From CAVUUN01 sp964421755 (lineage in GTDB: Bacteria; Acidobacteriota; UBA6911; RPQK01), in the NCBI GenBank assembly GCA_964421755.1, contig CAYQYP010000470.1, forward strand, positions 1 to 25,520: a stretch of 25,520 bases of DNA, in the 5' to 3' direction. A model generated the notes under the pieces. That model ran no database searches. It had not been told where the DNA came from and was given only the letters and a program-made list of their open reading frames with translations. Shown in pieces: positions 1 through 8,109 of this stretch. The position numbers and the translations under genes were made by a program. Within the stretch, counting starts at the first letter, position 1, and the number at the start of each line of letters is the position of its first letter.

Positions 1-306
1 CTTCGGCCTGAAAGGCCGAGACATAATAGCCTGGGGCGGAGCGTTTTTTGCGAAGCCCCAGGTTTCAGACGGGTCGTAGGGCAGAGCCCTGAAGGGGCGT
101 AAGATGCCTGCACGGAGGAGCGACGGGACCATGTCACAGTCATTGTCACAACTGTATGTTCATCTGGTTGTGGGATTGAGACCCTTGGAGCGGAGTGCTT
201 TCTCTCCCGCCCCTTTCAGGGCTTGGAGCTCGTTGCTGACTTAGCCCGGGGCTACGTAAAAAGCGCTCCGCCCCGGGCTATTATGTCTCGGCCTTTCAGG
301 CCGAAG
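1..306 (+). mobile_element. Non-autonomous RAYT/IS200-type element (MITE-like)
   Basis: The element begins with the hairpin CTTCGGCCTGAAAGGCCGAG and ends with its reverse complement at about 287-306. Just inside each end is a second GC-rich inverted segment (around 30-60 and 245-280). The interior keeps the 5' end of a transposase-like reading frame at 131-169 that jumps straight into distal element sequence, so this looks like an internal-deletion derivative. A longer sibling lies at 16336-16772. REP-associated tyrosine transposases are known to mobilise such hairpin-ended units; assignment to that group rests on the remnant protein in the sibling copy. The left end coincides with the window edge, so sequence outside it cannot be checked. 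Confidence 0.7.
131..169 (+). pseudogene. Transposase remnant (first about 13 codons)
   Basis: The reading frame from ATG 131 gives MSQSLSQLYVHLV, which matches the typical beginning of Y1/RAYT transposases. It then runs into unrelated element-end sequence at about position 169. A longer frameshifted version of the same gene lies at 16480-16644 on the other strand. Only the N-terminus survives, so no activity is possible. Confidence 0.55.
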
Positions 307-309
307 GCG

Positions 310-329
310 TCGCGGACGGGACGTCCGCG
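310..329. repeat. GC-rich mini-hairpin beside the element
   Basis: The perfect inverted repeat GCGGACGGGACGTCCGC, followed by GCTCC, abuts the end of the element at 1-306. The same hairpin occurs at 16201-16217 (inverted) and 16895-16911 beside the second copy of the element, so it belongs to a recurring package. From here to 417 I see no gene; this is the 3' flank of the minus-strand gene ending at 418. Confidence 0.6.
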
Positions 330-417
330 CTCCGAAGGCCGTCGAAAATATGTATACGGAGCAGCTTCTGCCGCCGCACTGCTGCAAAGGCATGCGGGTT
401 ACACGCCCTTCGGTGCG

Positions 418-1188
418 CTACCGCAGAACCGTCATCTCTCGCTCGGTTCCTTCGTCGGTCGAATGATAGAAAATGGCGAGCTCGTTATCCCGTATTTCGA
501 TTGCCTTGACGGCTGGAGGCATCTTCAGCTGCTCTCGCTGGTTGTCCCAATTCATCGCCCGATTCAGGGCGAAGTTCAGGACAAATGGAATCATCGGACA
601 GTACCCTACCCAGCCGCTGTCCGCTCGAAGGCGAAAATAGCCGTCCTCGAGCTGCGGTCGTCCGGTCAGGGAAAGCGCGAAGTCCTTGCCGAGCCGATGG
701 ACCAGGAAGTAGAGATTCAGCCGGTTTTCGGCGATCGTGATCCTGATGTCCTTGACCGACTCGAGTGCCTCCCGGTCCGCCCCGGTCGCGTTCTGCATGC
801 CGAAGTCGAGTATGGCGTTGATTTCGGCTTCGTTCAGCGTCAAGACGTAAGGAACCTCGCTGCTCGACGCTTCAATCGCCAGTCTTATTTTTGCCTGCGC
901 GTTTTCCAGTGCCCGCTCATTCACATCGAAGGCTGGCGCGTCGGGAACCAGCAGCATCAGAACAAGGGCGATGGCGCTGACGACAAGCCAAGCCCAACGG
1001 ACCGTTCGAAACACTCGCCAAAACGTGCTCCTTCGCGGTTCGTCAAAGGAATCATGGCGCTCGATTGCGGGAGCAGCGGCAGCAGCCGCGCTCGCCTGTG
1101 GGCCTTTGTAACGGGCGAAGATCAGGCCGCAGGCCTGGCATTCCTGCCCGCCAATCTGTTGGTGCTGGCATTTGGGGCAGATAATCAT
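418..1188 (-). CDS. Zinc-ribbon, single-TM membrane protein of unknown function
   Basis: A 256-residue protein. The N-terminus has a zinc-ribbon pattern (C4, C7, C17, C20), followed by an Ala-rich linker at about 32-40 and one hydrophobic helix at about 65-82. The remaining 170 residues lie on the other side of the membrane and have no motif I recognise. The architecture (cytoplasmic zinc ribbon, linker, TM anchor, extracytoplasmic domain) is common for uncharacterised bacterial proteins. The start at 1188 is supported because the zinc ribbon begins immediately and a GGGGGATC-like ribosome site lies just upstream. It is divergent from the radical SAM block, separated by repeats, so there is no evidence for co-function. 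Confidence 0.8.
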   Translation of the reverse strand: MIICPKCQHQQIGGQECQACGLIFARYKGPQASAAAAAAPAIERHDSFDEPRRSTFWRVFRTVRWAWLVVSAIALVLMLLVPDAPAFDVNERALENAQAKIRLAIEASSSEVPYVLTLNEAEINAILDFGMQNATGADREALESVKDIRITIAENRLNLYFLVHRLGKDFALSLTGRPQLEDGYFRLRADSGWVGYCPMIPFVLNFALNRAMNWDNQREQLKMPPAVKAIEIRDNELAIFYHSTDEGTEREMTVLR

Positions 1189-1297
1189 GGAAGATCCCCC
1201 GAATGGTGCGGATTATGGTCGCGAGGCAGGTTGGCGTCAAGGGAAAGAGGGTCTACAGGGCCGGGAGCTCGCTGCAGGAGCCGGCCTGAGGGAGCCT

Positions 1298-1553
1298 GCT
1301 GACGGTGAGAATCCGCGCACTCCGCAAAAAGCGCTGCGTTTGCGGTTCCGTCAGGCTCGCCACCGGCTGCACCGTGCTCCGGAGGTCGGTCGGGATGTCC
1401 GACGCCCAATCGGGTCGCCGGGCAGCACAGAACCGCAAACGAAGCGCTTTTTGCGGAGTGCGCGGATTCTCACCGTCAGCACCCACGGGAACACAGAACG
1501 GGACAGAACCGCAAACGCAGCGCTTTCCAGCGGAGTGCGCGGATTCTCACCGC
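1298..1553. repeat. Inverted/direct repeat cluster (GCAAAC family)
   Basis: The arm at 1298-1350 (starting GCTGACGGTGAGAATCCG) is inverted at about 1430-1480 with only a few mismatches. A further copy of the right arm, in direct orientation, lies at 1504-1553. Shorter or decayed relatives are at 6930-7070 and 20141-20176. The cluster fills the spacer between the divergent genes at 1188 and 1655. No convincing coding potential is seen here. Confidence 0.7.
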
Positions 1554-1592
1554 CACAACCATCAGCCTGGGGTTATTCCGCATCGTGATCTT

Positions 1593-1621
1593 TTAGTGCC
1601 CCTCCGTTAATCTGCTAAGAT
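1593..1621 (+). promoter_or_regulatory. Candidate sigma70-type promoter for the radical SAM block
   Basis: TTAGTG at 1593-1598 and TAAGAT at 1616-1621 are separated by 17 bases. They lie just downstream of the repeats and 34 bases before the first radical SAM start. The match is moderate, and no independent evidence is available. Confidence 0.3.
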
Positions 1622-1654
1622 GTAAGCCTAGCCCCGAGGGGAAGGTCTTTCTTC

Positions 1655-2671
1655 ATGAAATTGCCCCGCGTCCGGAACCGGTGGCGCCTCTTGTCCGGGT
1701 ACTTGATGGGCAGGAGCGACCTGGACGGATTCCCAATAACCCTGATCATCGAGAACACGGCGAAGTGTAATCTCAAGTGCCCGATGTGCCCGCGGGAGTT
1801 TGGCTACTACCCTCCCGAGGACTTCGATTTTGACCTGTTCAAGCGGATCATCGACGAGATCAGGTTTCAGACCGAACTGGTCTTCCCGTGGGGCGGCGGA
1901 GAGCCGCTCATGAACCCGGACCTCTACCAGATGATCCGGTACTGCAAGGACGCGGACATCTACACGGTTGTCTCGACCAACGCCACGCTGCTTAACGAAG
2001 AACGCAGCCGCCTGCTCCTTGACTCCGGGCTCGACCACCTGATCATCGCGTTTGACGGGGCGACTCCGGAAGTCTATGAGAAGTATCGCAAAGGGGCCAA
2101 ATTCGAGAAAGTCCGGAAGAACATCCTCCGTTTCCTCGAGATCAAGCTCCAGCAACGCCCGGACCTTTTCGTCGTGATTCAGATGGTTCGCCTTCCTGAT
2201 AACCAGCATCAGATCAAGGACTTTCACCGGCTCTGGTCAGTCGACGGAGTGGATGAAATCCGGATCAAGGAAGACGAGATTGTTATTCCCGAAGTGGCGC
2301 TCGAAGAGCGAATCCAACACGACCGTCGCCGCAACCCTTGCTACCAGCTCTGGCAAGGGCCGGCAACGATTAACTACAAAGGCGACTTCTTCCCCTGCTG
2401 CCATACCTGGCAATCGAAGCCTTTCGGGAATGTGCGGGAGCAGACGGTCCATGAGCTCTGGAATTCCCCGCAGATGCAGCGGATGCGAGATGCCCACCTG
2501 CGCGGGGATCTGAGCGAGTACCCCGACTGCCAGAACTGCCATGCTCCAAATCCTCGCCTGCCGGTTATACTCGGGAGCTTCATGGTCGACATGTTCAAGC
2601 TCCGGCAATGGATTCCCCGCATGGAGAAGATGGCGATTTTTTACCGCATCCCGATATTCCGGGATCGGTAG
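1655..2671 (+). CDS. Radical SAM/SPASM protein (first of four)
   Basis: A 338-residue radical SAM enzyme. The cluster motif CNLKCPMC supplies C38, C42 and C45 for the SAM-binding 4Fe-4S cluster, and GGGEP at 80-84 is the usual SAM amino-group motif. The C-terminal third has SPASM-type cysteines (C229, C248-C249, C292, C295), predicting auxiliary Fe-S clusters. The last 35 residues are basic and aromatic, possibly a membrane-surface tail. GAGGGGAAGG at 1636-1645 supports the start. It is followed after 15 bases by a B12 radical SAM gene, so the two are probably co-transcribed. SPASM enzymes modify peptides, sugars or lipids; the substrate here cannot be read from sequence, and no precursor peptide gene is evident. 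Confidence 0.93.
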   Translation: MKLPRVRNRWRLLSGYLMGRSDLDGFPITLIIENTAKCNLKCPMCPREFGYYPPEDFDFDLFKRIIDEIRFQTELVFPWGGGEPLMNPDLYQMIRYCKDADIYTVVSTNATLLNEERSRLLLDSGLDHLIIAFDGATPEVYEKYRKGAKFEKVRKNILRFLEIKLQQRPDLFVVIQMVRLPDNQHQIKDFHRLWSVDGVDEIRIKEDEIVIPEVALEERIQHDRRRNPCYQLWQGPATINYKGDFFPCCHTWQSKPFGNVREQTVHELWNSPQMQRMRDAHLRGDLSEYPDCQNCHAPNPRLPVILGSFMVDMFKLRQWIPRMEKMAIFYRIPIFRDR

Positions 2672-2686
2672 CTGCGGTGTTGTTGT

Positions 2687-4105
2687 ATGGACATCCTTTT
2701 GATCAGAGCCAAACCGACTTTCATGGACATGATCGTCGGCATTCCGATCGGCCTGGTATATGTCGCTCCCATGGCGGAGCGACTCGGCCACCATGTTGAG
2801 ATTCTCGACCTGGCGCTTGAATCGGATCCGCAGCCGGTCCTGCTTGCCAAGCTCAAGGAGAGGGAGTGGCAGCTGGCCGGTTTCAGCTGCATGACGCCAG
2901 AGTTCGAAGGCGCGGAAATCGCAGCCAGACAGCTGAAGGAGGCCTGCCCGGCACTGCCCGTCGTCTTCGGCGGCCAGCACCCGACGATCGTCACCCAGGA
3001 GGTCCTCCGGCAGGAATATTGCGACTTTGTGTGTGTCGGCGAAGGCGAGGAGACTTTCGGAGCCTTCCTGGAAGCCTTTGCAGCAGGGGGGGATTTGGCG
3101 GAGGTGAGTGGCCTGGCTTTCAAGGACCGGGAAGGGAATTGCCGGATCAATCCCCCAAGACCCCAGATAGCGGACGTGGATTCCATTCCCATGCCCGCCT
3201 ACCACCTGCTCGATCTCGACCGGTACGCGGAGGCCGAGACGGGGCGGTATACACCCAAGTACAAGCGCGCCATTCAGATTTTCACCAGCCGCGGATGTCC
3301 CTGGCACTGCACTTACTGTCACGACCTGTTCGGAAAGAAGTTCAGGGGACGAAGCCCACAGAACGTGCTCGCCGAGATCCGACTGCTCTACGATCGCTAT
3401 CGGATTCAGGAGTTCATGGTCGAAGACGACATCTTCAACTTCGATATGGACCGTGCCAAGCGGATCTGCGACATGATCGTGGAGCAGGGCCTGCAGATCG
3501 CACTCCAGTTCGGAAACGGCGTTCGGCTGGAGAGGTTGGACGAGGAGCTCGTTCAGAAGCTGGCGGCAGCGGGGACCCACCATATCTCCATTGCGATCGA
3601 GTCTGCGAGCCCGAGGGTCCAGAGTCTGAGCCGCAAGAACCTGAAGCTCCACATGGTTAACGACGTGGTCCGTTGGACGAGGAAATACAAAATCAACACG
3701 CTTGGGTTTTTCATGATCGGTTTTCCGTCCGAGACGGTGGAAGAAATCAACATGACCATCCGGTTCGCGCGGCGAAGCGAGCTGGACGAGGCCCTGTTCA
3801 GCATCGTCATTCCGTACGCGGGCACGGAGATTCGCCAGCAGGTGATCAAGATGGGGTTGTACGACCCGAGCCAGCAGGTTGACAGCTTGCGCGAGATCAT
3901 ACGGATCCAGACGCCTGATTTTGACTTCAAGCGCCTGAAGCGTCTCCAACGTAAGGCGTATTTCACGTTCTTTTTGACGCGCATGCGGTTCATTCGCATG
4001 CTGCCGAAGCTGTTCACGCTGAAGTCGAGCAAGCGATATCTGCGCGCGATCGAGAGGAACTTTCTGCCCGAAGCGCTGGTGGGGCCGAGCTCGAGGGCCA
4101 ACTGA
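2687..4105 (+). CDS. B12-binding radical SAM protein (second of four)
   Basis: A 472-residue protein in the cobalamin-dependent radical SAM class. The N-terminal 160 residues form a Rossmann-like B12-binding domain with the family signature GGQHPT at 95-100 and GEGEET near 118-123. The radical SAM core follows, with C204, C208 and C211 in CPWHCTYC, and VEDDIF downstream. The C-terminal 60 residues are rich in Arg, Lys and Phe. Relatives of this class (for example BchE, HpnP, P-methyltransferases) methylate unactivated carbons or rearrange rings; which reaction occurs here is unknown. The 15-base gap to the upstream SPASM gene implies an operon. No close ribosome site is obvious, so translational coupling is possible. 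Confidence 0.93.
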   Translation: MDILLIRAKPTFMDMIVGIPIGLVYVAPMAERLGHHVEILDLALESDPQPVLLAKLKEREWQLAGFSCMTPEFEGAEIAARQLKEACPALPVVFGGQHPTIVTQEVLRQEYCDFVCVGEGEETFGAFLEAFAAGGDLAEVSGLAFKDREGNCRINPPRPQIADVDSIPMPAYHLLDLDRYAEAETGRYTPKYKRAIQIFTSRGCPWHCTYCHDLFGKKFRGRSPQNVLAEIRLLYDRYRIQEFMVEDDIFNFDMDRAKRICDMIVEQGLQIALQFGNGVRLERLDEELVQKLAAAGTHHISIAIESASPRVQSLSRKNLKLHMVNDVVRWTRKYKINTLGFFMIGFPSETVEEINMTIRFARRSELDEALFSIVIPYAGTEIRQQVIKMGLYDPSQQVDSLREIIRIQTPDFDFKRLKRLQRKAYFTFFLTRMRFIRMLPKLFTLKSSKRYLRAIERNFLPEALVGPSSRAN

Positions 4106-4108
4106 ACG

Positions 4109-4297
4109 GGAAGGGGCAAAGGGCGGCGGGCAGAGGGCAGACGGCAGCGGGCAGAAGGCAGAAGGCAAAAGGCAGCGAAAAGCAGAAAGCAGTGGGTCAG
4201 CAGGGTCAGCCGGTCAGCCGGTCAGCTGGTCAGCTGGTCAGCAGCTCAGTGCGCAGTCTGCAGTGCGCAGTTGTAATTGTGAGTCGTGAGTCGCCAG
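4109..4297. repeat. Simple-repeat spacer inside the radical SAM block
   Basis: The spacer is built from several unrelated short repeats in sequence: GGCAGA/GGCAAA-type purine repeats at about 4125-4190, five tandem octamers of the form GGTCAGCN at 4204-4243, a doubled CAGTGCGCAGT at about 4248-4272, and a doubled GTGAGTC around 4279-4292. The spacer is otherwise empty. A reading frame through it exists only because the repeats lack stops. Confidence 0.8.
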
Positions 4298-4306
4298 TGG
4301 TCGCTT

Positions 4307-5260
4307 ATGTACCGTTATCCGGATTTTCCAGATCAGGTCTATGTCGAATTGACCAACGCCTGCAATGCCAGGTGTACGGTCTGCGCAACTCCGTCAATGC
4401 TCCGCAAGCGGGAGATCATGGATTTCACACTCTTCCGCAAGATCGTGGACGAGTGTGCCCGACACAAGGCCCGAAAGATTCTGCCGTTTCTTCACGGCGA
4501 GACCTTGCTGGTACCGGGAGTTCTCGATTACTTTCGCTACATCCGCAAAACGTCGCCCGGCACGCACATCAATCTCACGACGAACGGCTCGAAGCTGAGC
4601 GAGCAGCTGTCCGAGGCGTTCTTGACCGAGGATCTGCTCGACAGCCTGATCATTTCCTTTGACGGCGCAGACCAGCAGACGTTCGAGAGCATTCGAATCG
4701 GGTTGAGCTTCGAGGGCATCCGGAAGAACGTCGCTCACTTCCTCCGGCGCCGGAATGAACTTGGCAAGCGCGATCCCAGGGTTTCGATCGCCATGGTGTC
4801 AGTGCGGGAGAACGACGACAGCCGGGCACATTTTGCCGACGTCTGGAAAGATGCGGACGAGGTGCGTTTCTCGGTCTACTTCAACTGGGGGGGCAAGCTC
4901 GAAAACGACGGCCGTACGGCGAACAAAGTGAATTTCTGCGAGCGGATCTACCATTACATTACGATATTGGCGGACGGGCGCGTCGCCCTCTGTTGCTTCG
5001 ATTCGGAAGCCGAATATGCGGTCGGGGACATCAAGACCCAGTCGGTCCACGAGGTCTGGCACTCGGCTGCGTTTCAGAAGAGAAGGCGGCAGCTCTACCA
5101 AAAAGACTTCGCAACTCTCAAGTTATGCGGGAAGTGTGATTACATCAATCATCCCGCTTGGATGACGCCGCTGATCAGGATCCGGCCTTATCTCATGCGA
5201 ACCGCGCCGGGTCTGACCGAGACGGCTGATCGGCTGTATAAACGGTGGCTCATGAAGTGA
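4307..5260 (+). CDS. Radical SAM/SPASM protein (third of four)
   Basis: A 317-residue protein from ATG 4307. An in-frame GTG at 4286 would add seven residues but lies in the simple-repeat tract, so I prefer 4307; neither has a strong ribosome site. The radical SAM motif CNARCTVC gives C19, C23 and C26. The usual GGEP motif reads HGET here (63-66), a deviation from the first SPASM gene. SPASM-type cysteines are at C211, C229-C230, C274 and C277. The C-terminus is basic and hydrophobic. It is shorter than the gene at 1655 and clearly divergent from it, so a recent duplication is unlikely. It is followed 70 bases later by another B12 radical SAM gene. Confidence 0.9.
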   Translation: MYRYPDFPDQVYVELTNACNARCTVCATPSMLRKREIMDFTLFRKIVDECARHKARKILPFLHGETLLVPGVLDYFRYIRKTSPGTHINLTTNGSKLSEQLSEAFLTEDLLDSLIISFDGADQQTFESIRIGLSFEGIRKNVAHFLRRRNELGKRDPRVSIAMVSVRENDDSRAHFADVWKDADEVRFSVYFNWGGKLENDGRTANKVNFCERIYHYITILADGRVALCCFDSEAEYAVGDIKTQSVHEVWHSAAFQKRRRQLYQKDFATLKLCGKCDYINHPAWMTPLIRIRPYLMRTAPGLTETADRLYKRWLMK

Positions 5261-5291
5261 GGACTGGGGACTCTGTGGCGAGAGTTAGTCT

Positions 5292-5318
5292 TGTCCACGA
5301 TGTCCACAATGTCCACAG
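5292..5318 (+). repeat. Three tandem nonamers (TGTCCACNN)
   Basis: TGTCCACGA, TGTCCACAA and TGTCCACAG follow each other without gaps in the 70-base spacer before the fourth radical SAM gene. They could be a decayed simple repeat or tandem protein-binding sites; nothing distinguishes these options. Confidence 0.7.
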
Positions 5319-5330
5319 TGAAACCGGGCG

Positions 5331-6905
5331 ATGACTATGAGTTTTCCCTGGCATAGAAAAGTTGACGAGGATCTCGGGAAGATCCTTCTGATATACCCGA
5401 TCACAGGGATGGATGTTTTCGGGATAAATGTCGGTTTGCCCCTCTCGTGTCTCTACCTGGGCACTGTCCTCCAGGCTGCCGGATATCGCGTCGAGATCCT
5501 CGATGAGCGGATTACGAGCACGTTCGAAGAGGACGTGGCCGCGGCCATCCGGCGCGAGAAACCGCTTCTGGTTGGGATTTCGAGCATGACTGGGATCCAG
5601 ATTCGCGGGGGCCTGAAGGCTGCCCGCGCAGTTCGGGAAGCGGACGCGCAACTTCCGATTGTCTGGGGCGGAGTCCATCCGACGCTCTGTCCCGACTCGA
5701 CGCTCCGGGATCCGCTTTGCGACATCATCGCAAACGGAGAAGGGGAGATCACGATCATCGAGCTGGCCGATTGCCTTCGCACTGGTGGCGATCTCGGTAA
5801 GGTGGCAGGAATTGGATTCAAGCGGGACGGGCAGCTGATATTCACCGACAAGCGGCCCATGATCGAGGATCTTGACGTCATCCCGCGGCCGGATTACGAC
5901 CTGATCCCGATGGAGCACTATTTCACCCGTGCGCCGTCGACCAACGAGGCGCAGTTGCAGATCGTGACCAGCCGGGGATGCCCGTTTGACTGCGAATTCT
6001 GCTACAACCTGAAGTTCAACGAGAAGCGTTTCCGGTACCACTCGGCCGAACGGGTGCTCTCCGATCTGGTTTACTTGCAGGACCGGTTTGGAGTCAACGC
6101 GATCTTCATCGAGGACGACTACTTCTTCGGGCATCCGGGGCGGGTCCAGAAGATCTGTGACCTCCTGATCGCCAAACAATCGAAGCTTCTGATCCAGGTG
6201 CCGTGCCGCATTGACTACCTCTACCGGCAGTCCGACGAGATGATCGACAAGCTCTACAGGGCCGGTTTCAAGGAGTTGTGGATCGGGGTCGAATCGGGGT
6301 CCGAAAGTCGCCTGAAGGAAATCATGAAGCGGATGACCCTCGAGCAGGTTCTCGATGTGAACAAGATGCTCGCCCGTTCGGACGTGTACATCAAGTACGG
6401 CTTCATGGCCGGCTTTCCGAACGAGGAGCGCGAGGAAACGCTTGAAACGGTCGATTTCATGTTCCGTCTCTTGAGCACCAATCCGAACGCGGGTGTCGCT
6501 CCGGTCGCCGTTTACACTCCTTACCCCGGAACAACGCTTTACGACAAGACGCGGCTGAGCTATGGCGTCAAGTTTCCCGAGACGCTCGAAGGCTGGAGCC
6601 ATTTTCATTTTGGAGAGAACAACAACCCGTTCCTCTCACCACGCCAGAAGCGGTTCATAACCAAGGTGAACGTCATGAGCCGGTTCTTCGAGCGGCGCGC
6701 GTTCGAACGGTTCTGCGACAACCGGTTCAAGCCGCTGCTGATGGCGCTCTATTCGCTGTATTACCGCTACCTGCGCGTCAGGTTCCGTTGGCGCTTCTTT
6801 GAATTCATGCCCGAGATCCCTGTGATTCGATTCCTGGAGCGGATGTACATCAGGACGTTCCACCGTTCGCAGCTCGCTCGTGTCTCGCGCCCGCGTTCGG
6901 CGTAG
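5331..6905 (+). CDS. B12-binding radical SAM protein (fourth of four)
   Basis: A 524-residue protein with the same order as the gene at 2687: an N-terminal cobalamin-binding domain with GGVHPT (113-118) and GEGEI (136-140), then a radical SAM core with C217, C221 and C224 in CPFDCEFC and the downstream EDDYFF motif. The C-terminal 90 residues are unusually rich in Arg, Phe and Tyr and could sit on the membrane surface. The start may be ATG 5331 or ATG 5337. Family knowledge points to radical methylation or rearrangement of a carbon skeleton. It closes the four-gene block; the next 250 bases are repeat debris. Confidence 0.93.
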   Translation: MTMSFPWHRKVDEDLGKILLIYPITGMDVFGINVGLPLSCLYLGTVLQAAGYRVEILDERITSTFEEDVAAAIRREKPLLVGISSMTGIQIRGGLKAARAVREADAQLPIVWGGVHPTLCPDSTLRDPLCDIIANGEGEITIIELADCLRTGGDLGKVAGIGFKRDGQLIFTDKRPMIEDLDVIPRPDYDLIPMEHYFTRAPSTNEAQLQIVTSRGCPFDCEFCYNLKFNEKRFRYHSAERVLSDLVYLQDRFGVNAIFIEDDYFFGHPGRVQKICDLLIAKQSKLLIQVPCRIDYLYRQSDEMIDKLYRAGFKELWIGVESGSESRLKEIMKRMTLEQVLDVNKMLARSDVYIKYGFMAGFPNEEREETLETVDFMFRLLSTNPNAGVAPVAVYTPYPGTTLYDKTRLSYGVKFPETLEGWSHFHFGENNNPFLSPRQKRFITKVNVMSRFFERRAFERFCDNRFKPLLMALYSLYYRYLRVRFRWRFFEFMPEIPVIRFLERMYIRTFHRSQLARVSRPRSA

Positions 6906-6929
6906 CGCTGTGGCCTGATGGGAAATTTC

Positions 6930-7070
6930 GGTGAGAATCTGCGCGCTCCGTGCGGTTCTGACAAGCCGCAGTCTGACCACCGTGCACGGTTGGATGACGA
7001 TAAGGCCGGCGAGTCGTTCAGAACCGCAAACGAAGCGTCTTTTGCGGAGTGCGCGGATTCAAGCGTCAGC
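6930..7070. repeat. Decayed GCAAAC-family inverted repeat
   Basis: GGTGAGAATCTGCGCGCTCC at the left and a matching right arm at about 7017-7070 (GAACCGCAAACGAAGCG, then GCGGAGTGCGCGGATTC) reproduce the arms seen at 1298-1553, with more mismatches and a shortened left arm. The repeat fills the spacer between the radical SAM block and the next gene. Confidence 0.6.
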
Positions 7071-7155
7071 AAGTGACGGGCCCGGTGCCTCCACGGCCGA
7101 CTTCCTCGCTTCCTCGTTCCCGAGTATGATTGCCTCCAGAACAGGAGCGATTAAC

Positions 7156-8079
7156 ATGAAAAAGCTCAACAGGCGATCGTTTGCAAAAATCGCGGCGTGT
7201 ACTGCCGCAACTCCGTTGTTCCTTGACCGATTGAACGCAAAGGCCCCTCTGCCGCTCTCGTTCTCGACCCTCGGGTGCCCGAAGTGGGACTGGCGGACCA
7301 TTTTGGAGCAGGGCAGGAAGATGGGCTTCGGTGGCGTCGAGTTTCGGGGGATCCAGGGAGAGATGGACCTGACGAAGCGACCGGAATTTGCAGGCACCGC
7401 GTGGAAAGCCAGTCTCCAGGAGCTGCGAAGTCGGGGTCTCAGGGTCGTGGGGTTGGGTGCGTCCACGCAGCTGCACTTGCCGGACGCGAGCAAGCGCCAG
7501 GAAGGTATTGACTCGGGCAAGAAGTTCATCGAACTGGCTCAGAAGCTCGAATGCCCGTACATCCGCGTGTTTGGGGACAAGTGGGTCGAGGGAGAAGAGA
7601 AGCAGGCAACGACCGATCGAATCGTGGCCGGGCTTCGGGAACTGGGCGCGGCAGCCAAAGGCAGCCGGGTGACTGTCCTGCTTGAGACCCACGGTGACTT
7701 CAATCAGGGGGACATCCTTCGTGACCTGATTAAGCGCGCTGAGACCAAACAAGTCGCACTCCTTTGGGATGCCCACCATACCGTCATGTTCGGAAACGAG
7801 AAGCCGGCCGTCACCTGGGAGAAGATCCAGGAAGACGTGCGGCATGTCCATCTCAAGGATTCACGTCGTCAGGGGAACGGGGTTCAGTACGTGCTGTTCG
7901 GCGACGGAGAAGTCCCGTTGAGTGACATCGTCAGCCTGTTGTCGAAGAGCGGCTATTCGGGGTTCTACTCCCTGGAGTGGGAAAAAGGCTGGCACCCCGA
8001 GCTCGAGGAACCGGAAGTGGCGTTCCCGAGATTCGTGGCCAAGATGAAGGAGTTTCTGCCGTCGCGCGAAGTGGAGTAG
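7156..8079 (+). CDS. Tat-exported sugar phosphate isomerase/epimerase-like TIM-barrel protein
   Basis: A 307-residue protein. The start at 7156 is chosen because AGGAGCG lies 7 bases upstream and the N-terminus is a twin-arginine signal (NRRSFAK at 5-11, then a hydrophobic stretch). In-frame sequence upstream belongs to the repeat. The rest is a xylose-isomerase-like/AP-endonuclease-2 TIM barrel: VEFRGI on an early strand, LLETHGDF with a probable metal-ligand Glu, LWDAHHT, HVHLKD and a late SLEWEK. The family isomerises or epimerises sugars; exported members occur often in polymer-degrading bacteria but their substrates are mostly unknown. It stands alone as a transcription unit. Confidence 0.88.
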   Translation: MKKLNRRSFAKIAACTAATPLFLDRLNAKAPLPLSFSTLGCPKWDWRTILEQGRKMGFGGVEFRGIQGEMDLTKRPEFAGTAWKASLQELRSRGLRVVGLGASTQLHLPDASKRQEGIDSGKKFIELAQKLECPYIRVFGDKWVEGEEKQATTDRIVAGLRELGAAAKGSRVTVLLETHGDFNQGDILRDLIKRAETKQVALLWDAHHTVMFGNEKPAVTWEKIQEDVRHVHLKDSRRQGNGVQYVLFGDGEVPLSDIVSLLSKSGYSGFYSLEWEKGWHPELEEPEVAFPRFVAKMKEFLPSREVE

Positions 8080-8109
8080 GTACAACTGATAACTGACTGG
8101 CTGGTTTAG

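Noticed and set aside
223..1302. A 359-codon plus-strand frame opposite the zinc-ribbon gene.
   Set aside because: It starts in the mobile element and runs antisense to a coherent zinc-ribbon/TM protein.
2237..4168. A 643-codon open frame on the minus strand opposite the first two radical SAM genes.
   Set aside because: It runs antisense to clear radical SAM domains, and its protein has no recognisable domain; GC-rich third positions create such frames.
4192..4662. Possible precursor peptide gene between the radical SAM genes.
   Set aside because: The N-terminal codons are made of simple repeats and the rest overlaps the third radical SAM gene in another frame; no Cys-rich or leader-like pattern.
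5250..6608. A 452-codon minus-strand frame opposite the fourth radical SAM gene.
   Set aside because: Shadow of a well-supported gene; no motif, signal or ribosome site.
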